From the NCBI RefSeq assembly GCF_014652935.1, contig NZ_BMZT01000001.1, forward strand, positions 124,001-188,000: a stretch of DNA of 64,000 nucleotides, given 5' to 3'. The translations under genes were made by a program, and so were the position numbers. This document shows positions 17,078 through 28,878 of this stretch, piece after piece. The DNA comes from Luteimonas padinae (GTDB taxonomy: Bacteria > Pseudomonadota > Gammaproteobacteria > Xanthomonadales > Xanthomonadaceae). Each line of letters begins with the position of its first letter. Position 1 is the stretch's first letter. A model generated the notes under the pieces. The model searched no databases. It saw nothing but the letters and a program-made list of their open reading frames with translations, and was not told the origin of the DNA.

Positions 17078-18267
17078 TCGGGATCCTTTGCCAGCCTGAG
17101 GCCGGAGAACTGCCAGCGCGAGGGTGGCGCGAAGAAGTTTCGGTAGGTCGCGCGCGCATGCCCTGGCGGCGTCGCGCAGCTGCCGCCGCGCAGTACCTGC
17201 TGGCCGCTCATGAACTTGCCGTTGTACTCGCCGAGCGTGCCCGGCAGGGGGCGGAAGCCGGGGTAGGGCGCGTAGGCGCTCGAGGTCCATTCCCAGCAGC
17301 GGCCAGCGCCGGCGAGGCGGCACGCGGCGGTTTCCCACTCCGCCTCGGTGGGCAGGCGCGCACCGGCCCAGCGTGCGAAGGCGTCGGCTTCGTAGAAGCT
17401 GACGTGGCGCACGGGCGCGTCGGGATCGCGCTCGCGCCAGCCGGCGAGGGTGAACTCGCGCGTGCCGTCGGCGTGCCAGTACAGCGGACGCTGCCAGCCC
17501 CGGCGCTGCGCGTGCTCCCAGCCATCGCTGAGCCACAGCGCCGGGGTCGCGTAGCCGCCATCGGCCACGAAGGCGGCGTACTCCGCGTTGCTCACGGGGC
17601 GCGCGGCGATCGCGTGCGCGGGCACCAGCACGCGGTGGCGGGGGCTTTCGTTGTCGTAGGCGAAGCCGCTGCCGGCGGTCGGCCATGGCGCGGCGCCGAT
17701 CCAGTCGATCGCCTCGTCGCGGACCAGCCAGTCGGCACCGGTGCCGGACTGGGCGTCCATGGAAGGCGGGGCGCAGTCCGGCGCGGAGGCGGCATCGAAG
17801 CAGGCCGGCTGCAGCGGATTGCACCAGAACGCGTGCTTGATGTCGGTCAGCAGCAGCTCCTGGTGCTGCTCCTCGTGGTGGGTGCCCAGCAGGAGCACGT
17901 CCAGCGCCGCTTCATCGACATCGTCCCGCTCCAGGCGTTCGAGCAGCCGATCGTCGATGCGTCGGCGCCAGTCGAGCACCTCGGCCAGCGTCGGTCGCGA
18001 CACCAGGCCGCGCTCGGCGCGGGCGTGGCGCTCGCCGGCGCCGACGTAGTAGCTGTTGAACAGGTAGTCCCAGCCGGCAGGCATCGCCGAGGCTGCGTCG
18101 CCGAGCACGAAGCGCGAGAAGAACCAGGTCGTGTGCGCGAGATGCCACTTTGCCGGGCTGGCGTCGGGCATCGACTGCAGCTGCGCGTCCTCGGGGGAGA
18201 GCGGCGCGGCCAGGGCCAGGGTACGTGCACGGACCTGCGAGTAGCGGGTGGCGAGGGCGGACGCCAT
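17074..18267 (-). CDS. egtB: Hercynine oxygenase EgtB (ergothioneine synthesis)
   Basis: 397 residues from the ATG at 18267. EgtB is a non-haem iron enzyme that joins hercynine to a thiol (gamma-glutamylcysteine or cysteine) as a sulfoxide. The N-terminal DinB-like domain carries the iron histidines in WHLAHTTWFF and HHEEQHQELL. The C-terminal formylglycine-generating-enzyme-like domain is seen in SNAEYAAFVADGGY, LPTEAEWE, WEWTSS and RGGSCATP. A GTG at 18345, directly after the catalase stop, could add 26 residues; neither start has a strong Shine-Dalgarno. EgtC and EgtE homologues are not in the window. Confidence 0.92.
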   Translation of the reverse strand: MASALATRYSQVRARTLALAAPLSPEDAQLQSMPDASPAKWHLAHTTWFFSRFVLGDAASAMPAGWDYLFNSYYVGAGERHARAERGLVSRPTLAEVLDWRRRIDDRLLERLERDDVDEAALDVLLLGTHHEEQHQELLLTDIKHAFWCNPLQPACFDAASAPDCAPPSMDAQSGTGADWLVRDEAIDWIGAAPWPTAGSGFAYDNESPRHRVLVPAHAIAARPVSNAEYAAFVADGGYATPALWLSDGWEHAQRRGWQRPLYWHADGTREFTLAGWRERDPDAPVRHVSFYEADAFARWAGARLPTEAEWETAACRLAGAGRCWEWTSSAYAPYPGFRPLPGTLGEYNGKFMSGQQVLRGGSCATPPGHARATYRNFFAPPSRWQFSGLRLAKDPD

Positions 18268-18345
18268 GCCCGCAGCATACGCGCTGCCGCGCGGTCCTTC
18301 CGGGCGCGCGGCAGCGTGCACGATGGTGTCCTGCACGCTTGCCAC

Positions 18346-20514
18346 TCAGGCCAGCGTCCGCAGCTTCGGCTCGCGCGCCCACTGCCGCGTCTTCGCCACG
18401 GCGACGAAGGCCTTCGGGTCGGCCGCGTCGACGATGCCCGCGTCCCGGCCGACGCCGCCGGCCTTGAGCAGCGGCGCCGCGCCGGCATCGGAGGCGATCG
18501 CCTTGAGATGCACCCAGGCGTTGGACACGAAGTCGACCGCGGCGGACTCCTTCGCCAGCTTCTTTCCCGCGGCCTCGGACAGCAGCACCGCGACCGCATC
18601 GAACACCTGCGACGGGGTGCCCGCGAGCTGGCCGTCGGCGGCCTGCTTCTTCCCGTCGGACAGCACGGCACCGCCCAGCTTCGGCGCCACCAGCCTGACG
18701 GTCGCGCCAGCGGCCTCCGCGGCCTTGCGCAGCGCCTTCAGCGCCGCGGCATCGCTGCCTTCGTCGAAAAGGATGCCCACGCAGCGCCCCTTCAGCGTGT
18801 CCTTCATGCGGCCGATGATGCGCACCTCCGGCGCCGGGGGCAGGTCCTGCGCCGGCATCGCCGCCGGGGGTGCCGGCGGCAGCGCGTCCATGCCCAGTCC
18901 GTCGGCCACGCGGGTGGCGAGCGCCTCGTCGACGTGGCGCAGCTGGCCGACCATGCGCTCGCGTACCTTCGGCGTCTCCACCTTCGACAGCTCGAACACC
19001 AGCGCCGACGCCAGGTGCGCCTGTTCGGGCGCCTCCAGGCTGCGGAAGAACATGCGCGCCTGGCTGAAGTGGTCGGCGAAGCTTTCCGGACGCAGCCGGC
19101 CCTTGGCGCCATCGTCGGCCGAGGCGTGGCTGCGGAACCCGGCCGGCGCGTCGGCGCGCGGGCTGTCCTCCTGCAGCGAGCTCGGCTCGTAGTTCACCCG
19201 TCCGCGCGGCACCTGCATCTGCATGTGGCCGTCGCGCTGGTGGTTGGCAAAGGGGCACTTCGGCTGGTTGATCGGGATCTGGTGGAAGTTGGGGCCGCCC
19301 AGGCGGATCAGCTGGGTGTCGAGGTAGGAGAACAGCCGCCCCTGCAGCAGCGGGTCGTTGCTGAAGTCGATGCCGGGCACGAGGTTGGCGGGGCAGAACG
19401 CCACCTGCTCGGTCTCGGCGAAGAAATTGTCCGGCCAGCGGTCGAGCACCATGCGCCCGACCACCTGCAGCGGCACCAGTGACTCGGGCACGATCTTGGT
19501 CGGGTCGAGGTGGTCGAAGGGGAAGGCCTCGGCCTCCTCTTCGGTGAACAGCTGCACCGCCAGCGTCCAGGCCGGGAAGTCGCCGGCCTGGATGGATTCG
19601 AACAGGTCGCGGCGGTGGTAGTCGTTGTCGGCGGCCTGCAGCTTCGCCGCCTCGTCCCAGAGCGTGGACTGGATGCCGAGCTCCGGCCGCCAGTGGAACT
19701 TGACGAAGGTGCTGCGGCCCTCGTTGTCCAGCAGTCGGAAGCTGTGCACGCCGAAGCCTTCCATCATGCGCAGCGAACGCGGGATGGTGCGGTCGCTCAT
19801 CGCCCACATGATCATGTGCATCGATTCGGGCGTGAGCGAGATGAAGTCCCAGAGCGTGTCGTGGGCGTTGGTCGCCTGCGGGAAGCCGCGGTCGGGCTCG
19901 GGCTTGAAGGAGTGCACCAGGTCGGGGAACTTCATCGCGTCCTGGATGAAGAACACCGGGATGTTGTTGCCGACGAGGTCGTAGTTGCCTTCCTTCGTGT
20001 AGAACTTGACCGCGAAGCCGCGCGCGTCGCGCGGGGTGTCGATCGAGCCCTTGCTGCCGGCCACCGTCGAGAAGCGCGCGAATACCGGCGTGCGCTCGCC
20101 GACCTCGGTGAAGATCTTCGCGCGCGTGTACTTCGCCAGCGACTTCGTCAGTTCGAAATACCCGTGCGCGGCCGAGCCGCGGGCGTGCACGATGCGCTCG
20201 GGAATGCGCTCGTGGTCGAAGTGCATGATCTTCTCGCGGAGGATGAAGTCCTCCAGCAGCGTGGGGCCACGGGGGCCCTGCTTCAGCGAGTTCTGGTTGT
20301 CGGCGATGACCACGCCCTGGTTGGTGGTCAGCGGCGGGCGCTTGCCGCCGGCCTGCTGCTGGTATTCGCCGCCCTGGCCGCGCGGTGCATCGAATTCAGG
20401 GTCGGGTCCGGCCGCCCGGCCGACACTGCCGGCGGACTTGGGCTTTCCGCGCTGGCGCTCCGTGGGCGGTTGCGCGCCGGGCGGGGTGGTGGTCGGGGTC
20501 CGGGGCCTGGCCAT
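18346..20514 (-). CDS. katE: Large-subunit catalase (HPII/KatE type)
   Basis: 722 residues; breaks down hydrogen peroxide in the cytoplasm. A disordered N-terminal arm precedes the haem catalase core: [15 protein letters not shown] with the distal His (about residue 110), [22 protein letters not shown] with the distal Asn, and [17 protein letters not shown] with the proximal Tyr ligand. The C-terminal 150 residues form the flavodoxin-like domain found only in large-subunit clade 2 catalases ([30 protein letters not shown]). The length is close to E. coli KatE (753). It is the first gene of a unit with egtB and egtD; its stop directly abuts the possible GTG start of egtB. Confidence 0.95.
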   Translation of the reverse strand: MARPRTPTTTPPGAQPPTERQRGKPKSAGSVGRAAGPDPEFDAPRGQGGEYQQQAGGKRPPLTTNQGVVIADNQNSLKQGPRGPTLLEDFILREKIMHFDHERIPERIVHARGSAAHGYFELTKSLAKYTRAKIFTEVGERTPVFARFSTVAGSKGSIDTPRDARGFAVKFYTKEGNYDLVGNNIPVFFIQDAMKFPDLVHSFKPEPDRGFPQATNAHDTLWDFISLTPESMHMIMWAMSDRTIPRSLRMMEGFGVHSFRLLDNEGRSTFVKFHWRPELGIQSTLWDEAAKLQAADNDYHRRDLFESIQAGDFPAWTLAVQLFTEEEAEAFPFDHLDPTKIVPESLVPLQVVGRMVLDRWPDNFFAETEQVAFCPANLVPGIDFSNDPLLQGRLFSYLDTQLIRLGGPNFHQIPINQPKCPFANHQRDGHMQMQVPRGRVNYEPSSLQEDSPRADAPAGFRSHASADDGAKGRLRPESFADHFSQARMFFRSLEAPEQAHLASALVFELSKVETPKVRERMVGQLRHVDEALATRVADGLGMDALPPAPPAAMPAQDLPPAPEVRIIGRMKDTLKGRCVGILFDEGSDAAALKALRKAAEAAGATVRLVAPKLGGAVLSDGKKQAADGQLAGTPSQVFDAVAVLLSEAAGKKLAKESAAVDFVSNAWVHLKAIASDAGAAPLLKAGGVGRDAGIVDAADPKAFVAVAKTRQWAREPKLRTLA

Positions 20515-20646
20515 GCGCTGCTCCGCTGCTTGGGGGAGCGGCCATCGTGTCCAGGGCGGCGTAAAGCCGGCGTGGCCGGGCCGTATGCGGGCGACAGGTC
20601 GCCGCGCGCAACGCGGACTTCATGGGTGCGGGACCAGGCTGTCGCC

Positions 20647-21237
20647 ATGGCCAGGGACCTCTTCTCCGATACGGATGTCGTGCAGGTGGTGGATGACCGC
20701 GAGGGCGGCATCCGCTACTGGCCGGCGTTCGCCAGTCCGGACGAGGCGGATGCATGGTTCGAGGTGCTGAGCGCACGCGTGCCATGGGCTTCGCACCGGC
20801 GGCAGATGTACGACCGGACCGTGGACGTGCCGCGGCTGCTGGCCTCGTGGCCGGTCGATGCGCTGCCCGACGGGCTGCCGCTGGCGGACATGCTTGAACG
20901 CGTATGCGGCGTGGTGCCCGCGCCCTACAACGCGGTCGGCCTCAACCTCTACCGCGACGGCCGCGACAGCGTCGCCATGCACAACGACAGGCTGCATACG
21001 ATCGTGCCCGGCCAGCCGATCACCCTGGTGTCCCTGGGCGATGCGCGCAGGATGCTCGTGCGCGCGAAGGACGGCGCGCGCGAGCGCCATGCGATCGACC
21101 TGGTGCACGGCAGCCTGCTGGCGATGAGCCATGCCTCGCAGCTGAGCCACGAGCACGGCATCCCGAAGACTGCGCGGGCCGTGGGCCCGCGCATGAGCGT
21201 GGTGTTCCGCGTGCGCCCGCCGGCGCATGCGGAATGA
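20647..21237 (+). CDS. AlkB-like 2OG-Fe(II) oxygenase
   Basis: 196 residues. It looks like the short AlkB-type dioxygenases that use iron and 2-oxoglutarate to demethylate nucleic acid bases or modify proteins. The motif MHNDRL gives the iron-binding H-x-D, SQLSHEHGIPK the second His, and GPRMSVVFRVR the 2-oxoglutarate-binding Arg. YNAVGLNLYRDGRDSVAMHND is the usual AlkB strand-loop. The substrate is not known. It is transcribed away from katE across a 132-base gap in which no operator was recognised. Confidence 0.8.
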   Translation: MARDLFSDTDVVQVVDDREGGIRYWPAFASPDEADAWFEVLSARVPWASHRRQMYDRTVDVPRLLASWPVDALPDGLPLADMLERVCGVVPAPYNAVGLNLYRDGRDSVAMHNDRLHTIVPGQPITLVSLGDARRMLVRAKDGARERHAIDLVHGSLLAMSHASQLSHEHGIPKTARAVGPRMSVVFRVRPPAHAE

Positions 21238-21285
21238 GGCCGGGGCGCGTCGGGCCCGGAGAGCGCGCGGCAGGTGCGGCCGCCC

Positions 21286-24177
<2,892 letters not shown>

Positions 24178-24236
24178 GGCGGTCGGGACTCTGGCGGGCG
24201 CGGGAGGGCCGCGTGCACGCACGCGGGGCGCCCCTC

Positions 24237-24412
24237 TGTCCTTTTGCCTGAGAGTTCGGGACGGGCGCGGAGCCTGTCCCATGCACCTTCGGCGCCGGGT
24301 TTGACCGGTCTCTCCAGAGTTGTCCCAGCCGGCGGTACGTGGGCCTGAGCGATTACGGGCGTTGCGCCTTCGGCAGCCGGTGCCCGGTGGATCGGGGCGG
24401 CTTCTCCCGCTG
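24237..24412 (-). ncRNA. Tandem glycine riboswitch (two aptamers) controlling gcvP
   Basis: On the minus strand the promoter-proximal aptamer (about 24412-24341) contains GGGAGAAGCC, ACCGGCTGCCGAAGGCGCAA and CTCAGGCCCA. The second aptamer (about 24319-24237) has the near-canonical CTGGAGAGACC, GGCGCCGAAGGTGCA and CTCAGGCAAAAGGAC. The two are joined by a short linker, as in cooperative tandem glycine riboswitches. It sits in the gcvP leader, 60 bases before the start, and fits an ON-switch for glycine degradation. Confidence 0.93.
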
Positions 24413-24430
24413 GAGGGTGTATCGCTGCCC

Positions 24431-24436
24431 ATTATA
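24431..24436 (-). promoter_or_regulatory. gcvP promoter -10 element
   Basis: A perfect TATAAT lies 19 bases upstream of the first aptamer. No good -35 hexamer is visible 16-18 bases upstream, where the sequence belongs to a long inverted repeat. Confidence 0.6.
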
Positions 24437-24532
24437 CCCGCACCCCTCTGCAGGAGCGGCTACAGCCGCGACACGCAGTGCCGCAAGCTCTGGTCGCGGC
24501 TGTAGCCGCTCCTGCAGAAGAGGGGCGGGTAT
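24434..24532. repeat. Long inverted repeat around GCAGGAGCGGCTACAGCCGC palindrome
   Basis: Arms at 24434-24472 and 24493-24532 are nearly perfect reverse complements of about 39 bases, separated by 20 bases. Each arm itself contains the AGCGGCTACAGCCGC palindrome. This matches the REP-like elements common in Lysobacter/Xanthomonas-type genomes. It occupies the gap between gcvP and the MFS gene, and its left arm reaches into the gcvP -10 box. Confidence 0.8.
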
Positions 24533-24582
24533 CCTTGGCGGCCCCGCCCTTTCCGCGCCGGCCCGCGTGCCGGCGCCCGCCC

Positions 24583-25833
24583 ATGCCCCCGCATCTTCCC
24601 AAGTCCATGGGCCGGCTGGCCCTGCTGCTGGCCGGCCTGTCGATGTTCGGCCCGTTCTCGATCGACGCCATCTTCCCCGCGTTCCCCGCCATGGGCGCCT
24701 CGCTGGGCGCCGACAAGCTGGCGATGCAGCAGACCATCAGCGCATACCTGGTCGCGTACGCGGCCATGAGCCTGGTGCACGGGCCGCTGTCGGACGCGCT
24801 GGGGCGGCGCCGGGTCATCCTGGCCGGGCTGGTGGTGTTCATCGGCGCCTCGGTCGGCTGCGCCCTGGCCCAGGACCTGCCGACGATGCTCGCCTTCCGC
24901 GCGCTGCAGGGCCTGTCGGCGGGCGTGGGCCTGATCGTCGGCCGCGCGGTGATCCGCGACGTGCTGCACGGCGACGACGCGCAGCGGCTGATGAGCCAGG
25001 TGTCGATGATCTTCGGCATCGCGCCGGCGATCGCGCCGGTGATCGGCGGCTGGATCCTGGGCGTGGGGGAGTGGCACGACATCTTCTGGTTCCTGGTCGG
25101 CTTCGCGGCGCTGCTGTTCGCGGCCACCTGGGCCTGGCTGCCCGAGACCCATCCGGCGGAGCATCGCAGCGCGCTGGTGCCGCGGCGCATGCTGCGCGAC
25201 TACGTGCTGATCCTCGCCAACCGCCGCTTCCAGCGCCTGGCCGCGGCCGGCGCGCTGAACTTCGCCGCGCTGTTCCTGTACATCGCCTCGGCGCCGGCCT
25301 TCGTGCTCGACCTGCTGCGGCTGGACGAGCGCAGCTTCGCCTGGTTCTTCGCGCCGATGATCGGCGGGATGATGCTGGGCGCGTTCACCTCGGGCCGCGT
25401 CGCCGGGCGCATGCCCCACGTCGTGCAGGTCAACATCGGCTTCGCCTGCTGCGGGCTGGCGGCGGCGGGCAACGTCGCCTACGGCCTGCTGGTCGACGTG
25501 CCGGCGGTGCCCTGGGCGGTGCTGCCGATCGCGCTCAACGCCTTCGGCGTGGCGATGGTGTTCCCGGTGCTGACGCTGGCGATCCTGGACATGTATCCGC
25601 GTCAGCGCGGATCGGCCTCGTCGATGCAGGCCTTCACCAGCCTCGCGCTGAACGCCGTGGTGGCCGGCCTGCTGTCGCCGCTGGTCAGCGGCTCGACCGC
25701 GACCCTGGCCATCGCCGCGGCCGCGTTCACCCTGGCCGGCTGGCTGGTCTGGCGGCTGGAGCGCTACCGGATCAAGCGGCTGCCGGCGGGGCAATGCGAG
25801 CCGGGGATACCGGCCCCGGCGGAGCACGTGTAG
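24583..25833 (+). CDS. Bcr/CflA family multidrug efflux transporter (MFS)
   Basis: 416 residues with twelve hydrophobic helices. Family features include LSMFGPFSIDAIFPAFPAM in helix 1, the loop motif GPLSDALGRRRVILAGL between helices 2 and 3, RALQGLSAGVGLIVGRAVIRD in helix 4 and the MSQVSMIFGIAPAIAPVIGG of helix 5, all typical of drug/proton antiporters of the Bcr/CflA group. It would sit in the inner membrane. The start at 24583 places the first helix about 12 residues in; an upstream ATG at 24478 lies in the inverted repeat and is unlikely. Substrate unknown. Confidence 0.9.
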   Translation: MPPHLPKSMGRLALLLAGLSMFGPFSIDAIFPAFPAMGASLGADKLAMQQTISAYLVAYAAMSLVHGPLSDALGRRRVILAGLVVFIGASVGCALAQDLPTMLAFRALQGLSAGVGLIVGRAVIRDVLHGDDAQRLMSQVSMIFGIAPAIAPVIGGWILGVGEWHDIFWFLVGFAALLFAATWAWLPETHPAEHRSALVPRRMLRDYVLILANRRFQRLAAAGALNFAALFLYIASAPAFVLDLLRLDERSFAWFFAPMIGGMMLGAFTSGRVAGRMPHVVQVNIGFACCGLAAAGNVAYGLLVDVPAVPWAVLPIALNAFGVAMVFPVLTLAILDMYPRQRGSASSMQAFTSLALNAVVAGLLSPLVSGSTATLAIAAAAFTLAGWLVWRLERYRIKRLPAGQCEPGIPAPAEHV

Positions 25834-25939
25834 GTCTGCCGGGGGTTTTTCGCGGGGTTGCCCCCATCCCCGCTGCGCGAGTACTTCCCCCGCAGCGCGG
25901 GGGAAGATGCCCGAAGGGCGGACGGGTGCGGGTCTTGCC

Positions 25940-27922
25940 TTACTGCTCGTCCGGAGCGGCGGCAACAGGAGCCGCGGCCGCCGCCTGCCATCCGCAGGTC
26001 TTGCCCTCGTTCTGCTGCACCAGCCACTCCTGCAGCGGCGCGAAGTACTCCAGCACCGCCGAGGCATCCATGGTGTCGCCGCCGGTGAGCTCCTTCATCG
26101 TCTGCTGCCAGGGCTGGCTGTTGCCCTTGGACAGCATCGCCCAGAACTTCTCGCCCGCGGCCTTGTTGCCCGCGAAGCTGCACTCGTTGAGCGGGCCCTG
26201 GTGGCCGGCGGCGTCGCACAGCGCCTTGTAGAACTGGAACTGCAGCACGTGCGACAGGAAATAGCGCGTGTACGGCGTATTGCCCGGCACGTGGTATTTC
26301 GCGCCCGGATCGAAGAACTCCTCGCCGCGCGGCGTCACCGGGGCCACGCCCTGGTAGCGCGCCTTCAGCTCCCACCAGGCCTTGTTGTAGTTGTCTGGCG
26401 TGATCGAGCCGTCGAACACGCCCCAGCGCCAGCGGTCGATCATCAGGCCGAAGGGCAGGAAGGCGACCTTCGCCAGCGCCATGCGCATCTGCGCGTTGAT
26501 CAGGGCCTCATGACCCGGAGCCGCGCCTTCCACCAGTCCGATCGACTGCAGGTACTGCGGCGTCATCGACAGCACGATGGTGTCGCCGATGGCCTCGTGG
26601 AAGCCGTCATGCGCGCCGTTCTGGAACAGCGGCGGCTGCTGGCCGTAGGCCAGGTAGTAATAGACGTGCCCGAGCTCGTGGTAGATGGTGGTGAAGTCTT
26701 CCTCGTTGGGCTTGATGCACATCTTGGTGCGCACGTCGCTGGCGTCGGCGTTCATCTGCCAGGCGCTGGCGTGGCAGACCACGTCGCGGTCGCGCGGCTT
26801 GATGAACTGGGTCTTCGCCCAGTACGACTCCGGCAGCGCCGGCATGCCCAGCGAGGTGTAGAAGCCCTCGGCCTGGCGGGTCATGGCCTTCGCATGTTCG
26901 AGCTGGGCGCCACGGGCGATCTCGACCCGGCCGTCGGTGGGCAGCAGCGCGTTCTCGCGGGTCAGGCGCTCGTTGAGGCCGGCCTGGTACTGGCGTTCCA
27001 GCGCGCCGGTGACGTCGAGCTGGCTGGCGTTGGGGTAGGGCGCCAGCAGCGACCAGAGGTTGCTCCAGTCCTGCTGCCACATGTTGCCCATCAGGTGCGC
27101 CGGCAGCATGCCGTTGACCGAACCCTTGCCGGGATACTCGGCTTCAAGGCGCGTGCGCGTGTAGCAGTGGAGCTGCTCGTACAGCGGTTCGACCTGGTTC
27201 CACAGGCGATCGGTCTCGGTGGCGAGCTCGGCCGATGTCATGTCGTAGCCGGCACGCCAGAGCTCGCCGGCGTCGGCGAAGCCGAGGTCGCGCGCGCCCT
27301 CGTTGACCAGGGCGGCGAAGCGCACGTAGTCCTCGCGCATCGGCTGCGAGATGGTGTGCCAGCCCTGCCAGGCCTCGAGCTGGGCGTCGTAGTCGCGGTC
27401 GTTGCGCAGCACGTCCTCGAGCTGGCCGAGCTGGCGGCAGCTGCGGGCCTCGCCTTCACCGGTGCAGTACTCGCCGCGGCCGTAGGTGCCCTCCATCTTG
27501 CTGGCCAGCGCGGTCAGTTCGGACAGCTTGGCCGGATCGCGCGGCGGCGGCATCGGCGTGCCGAGCTTGAGCAGGGCGATCGCGCGCTCGGTGGCGGGCG
27601 CCATCTCCTTGCCCTCGAAGCGGCGCGACTGCTCCACCCACTGCTGCGTCCGGGCCAGGAAGCGCTCGTTGCCCTTGGAGGCCACCAGCTCGCTGTCGCC
27701 ATTGCTGTAGGTCGCGGCGATCCACTGCGAGGCCGTGTATTCGGGCATCAGCTGCGCGAATTCCTCGTTGACGCGGGCGATGAACTGGTCCGCGGTCTCC
27801 TTCTCCAGCTGCGCCTGGGACGGGCCGCCGTCGGGACCGGGTTCGGTGGACGGACTGCGGGAACAGGCGGCAAGGACCAGGCCGGCGGCGACGGCGAGCG
27901 CAAGGCGGGTGCGTGGCTTCAC
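25940..27922 (-). CDS. Peptidase M2 (angiotensin-converting-enzyme-like peptidyl-dipeptidase), lipoprotein
   Basis: 660 residues. The GTG start at 27922 follows GGAGAT; an upstream ATG at 27991 is less likely. A lipoprotein signal (LALAVAAGLVLAACS) anchors it to a membrane, probably in the periplasm. The zinc site is YHELGHVYY with the third ligand Glu in HDGFHEAIGDT about 20 residues later, exactly the M2 arrangement. Other ACE-like segments include WRWGVFDGSI, ELKARYQGV and PYTRYFLSHVLQFQFYKAL. These enzymes remove C-terminal dipeptides; XcACE from Xanthomonas is a close precedent. The length fits bacterial M2 peptidases. Confidence 0.93.
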   Translation of the reverse strand: MKPRTRLALAVAAGLVLAACSRSPSTEPGPDGGPSQAQLEKETADQFIARVNEEFAQLMPEYTASQWIAATYSNGDSELVASKGNERFLARTQQWVEQSRRFEGKEMAPATERAIALLKLGTPMPPPRDPAKLSELTALASKMEGTYGRGEYCTGEGEARSCRQLGQLEDVLRNDRDYDAQLEAWQGWHTISQPMREDYVRFAALVNEGARDLGFADAGELWRAGYDMTSAELATETDRLWNQVEPLYEQLHCYTRTRLEAEYPGKGSVNGMLPAHLMGNMWQQDWSNLWSLLAPYPNASQLDVTGALERQYQAGLNERLTRENALLPTDGRVEIARGAQLEHAKAMTRQAEGFYTSLGMPALPESYWAKTQFIKPRDRDVVCHASAWQMNADASDVRTKMCIKPNEEDFTTIYHELGHVYYYLAYGQQPPLFQNGAHDGFHEAIGDTIVLSMTPQYLQSIGLVEGAAPGHEALINAQMRMALAKVAFLPFGLMIDRWRWGVFDGSITPDNYNKAWWELKARYQGVAPVTPRGEEFFDPGAKYHVPGNTPYTRYFLSHVLQFQFYKALCDAAGHQGPLNECSFAGNKAAGEKFWAMLSKGNSQPWQQTMKELTGGDTMDASAVLEYFAPLQEWLVQQNEGKTCGWQAAAAAPVAAAPDEQ

Positions 27923-28002
27923 GATGGATCTCCGGTGGCGCCCGGGGGCGCGAAACCCACGCAGGCTAGTAGGCGGGTGGCGCCCCCGCAAGTGAGCTCG
28001 CG

Positions 28003-28461
28003 TCAGCCGGTGGGCAGGCCGCGCTCGGCCAGCCAGGCGCGCGCATCGCCGGCGTCGTGCTCGAACCAGGCGCGGGTGGAGCCGAGGCGGAAGGTGTAGC
28101 CCCAGGCGTCCATGTCGGCCATCAGCCGCGCGCGGCCGACCCCCGGCAGGTCGTCGGCGAGCACGATCTGCAGGTAGCAGGTCGCGTCCTCCTCCGGCAC
28201 CGAATCGGTGGCGTCGGTATGCACGAGCGCGCGGCGCTCGGGCGGCAGCACGATCAGGTGGCAGGCCTCGTGGAGCAGCGAGTGCACGGGCGTGTCGGCG
28301 CGGGCGTACACGCGCGTGCCGATGATCCCGGCTTCGGGCGCGCCCCAGTAGCTGCCGGGGATCGGTGCGCCGTCGTCGACGGCGACGAGCTCGAGGCCGT
28401 GGCGCGCGAGCAGCGCGGCGGCATCGCCGGGCGCGATGTCGCCCAGCCGGAGCACCCCCAC
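28003..28461 (-). CDS. Hypothetical HExxH protein
   Basis: About 152 residues from the GTG at 28461, which follows AGGGGAGG; GTG at 28473 is also possible. The frame stays open to 28602, but that part is made by a GTAGGAGC-type palindrome and is unlikely to belong to the ancestral protein. The core has IGTRVYARADTPVHSLLHEACHLI, where HEACH is a zinc-type HExxH motif, followed by LPPERRALVHTDATDSVPEEDATC with acidic residues that could be the third ligand, and a helical tail. A small metallopeptidase-like role is possible but unproven; I do not recognise a named family. It lies between the M2 peptidase and minE on the same strand. Confidence 0.65.
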   Translation of the reverse strand: MGVLRLGDIAPGDAAALLARHGLELVAVDDGAPIPGSYWGAPEAGIIGTRVYARADTPVHSLLHEACHLIVLPPERRALVHTDATDSVPEEDATCYLQIVLADDLPGVGRARLMADMDAWGYTFRLGSTRAWFEHDAGDARAWLAERGLPTG

Positions 28462-28477
28462 GCCTTCGTCCACCTCC

Positions 28478-28583
28478 CCTGTAGGAGCAGCTACAGCTGC
28501 GGCCACACCCCCCGCCGCTGTCTCCGGACCTGCGTCGGGAAGCGGGGTTGCGACGGTCGCAGCTGTAGCTGCTCCTACAGGAG
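28478..28583. repeat. REP-like inverted repeat (GTAGGAGCAGCTACAGCTGC type)
   Basis: Arms at about 28478-28502 and 28556-28583 are reverse complements containing TGTAGGAGCAGCTACAGCTGC, a variant of the palindrome near 24.45 kb. The 55-base spacer is not conserved between the two copies. It lies between minE and the HExxH gene and keeps the latter's upstream frame open. Confidence 0.75.
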
Positions 28584-28611
28584 CGGTGGGGGCGCGGGGC
28601 ACGTGCTGCGC

Positions 28612-28875
28612 TCAGCCGGTGGCCGCGCGCTCGTCGGTCAGGGCGACGGTGATGTCGAGCACGTCATGCTCGCCGTCCTTGGTCAGGTCCACCTTCACCG
28701 CGTCGACGTCGACGCTGACGTACTTGCGGATCACTTCCAGCAGTTCGCGCTGCAGCAGCGGAAGGTAGTCCGGCGCGCCGCGGCTCGAACGTTCCTGGGC
28801 GACGATGATGCGCAGGCGCTCCTTGGCGATCGAGGCGGTGTTCTTCTTCGCCTTCAGGAAATCGAACATACCCAT
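28612..28875 (-). CDS. minE: Cell division topological specificity factor MinE
   Basis: 87 residues, the usual size. The N-terminal [19 protein letters not shown] is the membrane-targeting and anti-MinCD segment, followed by [12 protein letters not shown] and [12 protein letters not shown], the dimer beta-sheet. MinE drives release of MinD-ATP from the membrane so that the division inhibitor oscillates away from mid-cell. An ATG two codons in (28869) is an alternative start. It is the last gene of minC-minD-minE, three bases after minD. Confidence 0.95.
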   Translation of the reverse strand: MGMFDFLKAKKNTASIAKERLRIIVAQERSSRGAPDYLPLLQRELLEVIRKYVSVDVDAVKVDLTKDGEHDVLDITVALTDERAATG

Positions 28876-28878
28876 GCC

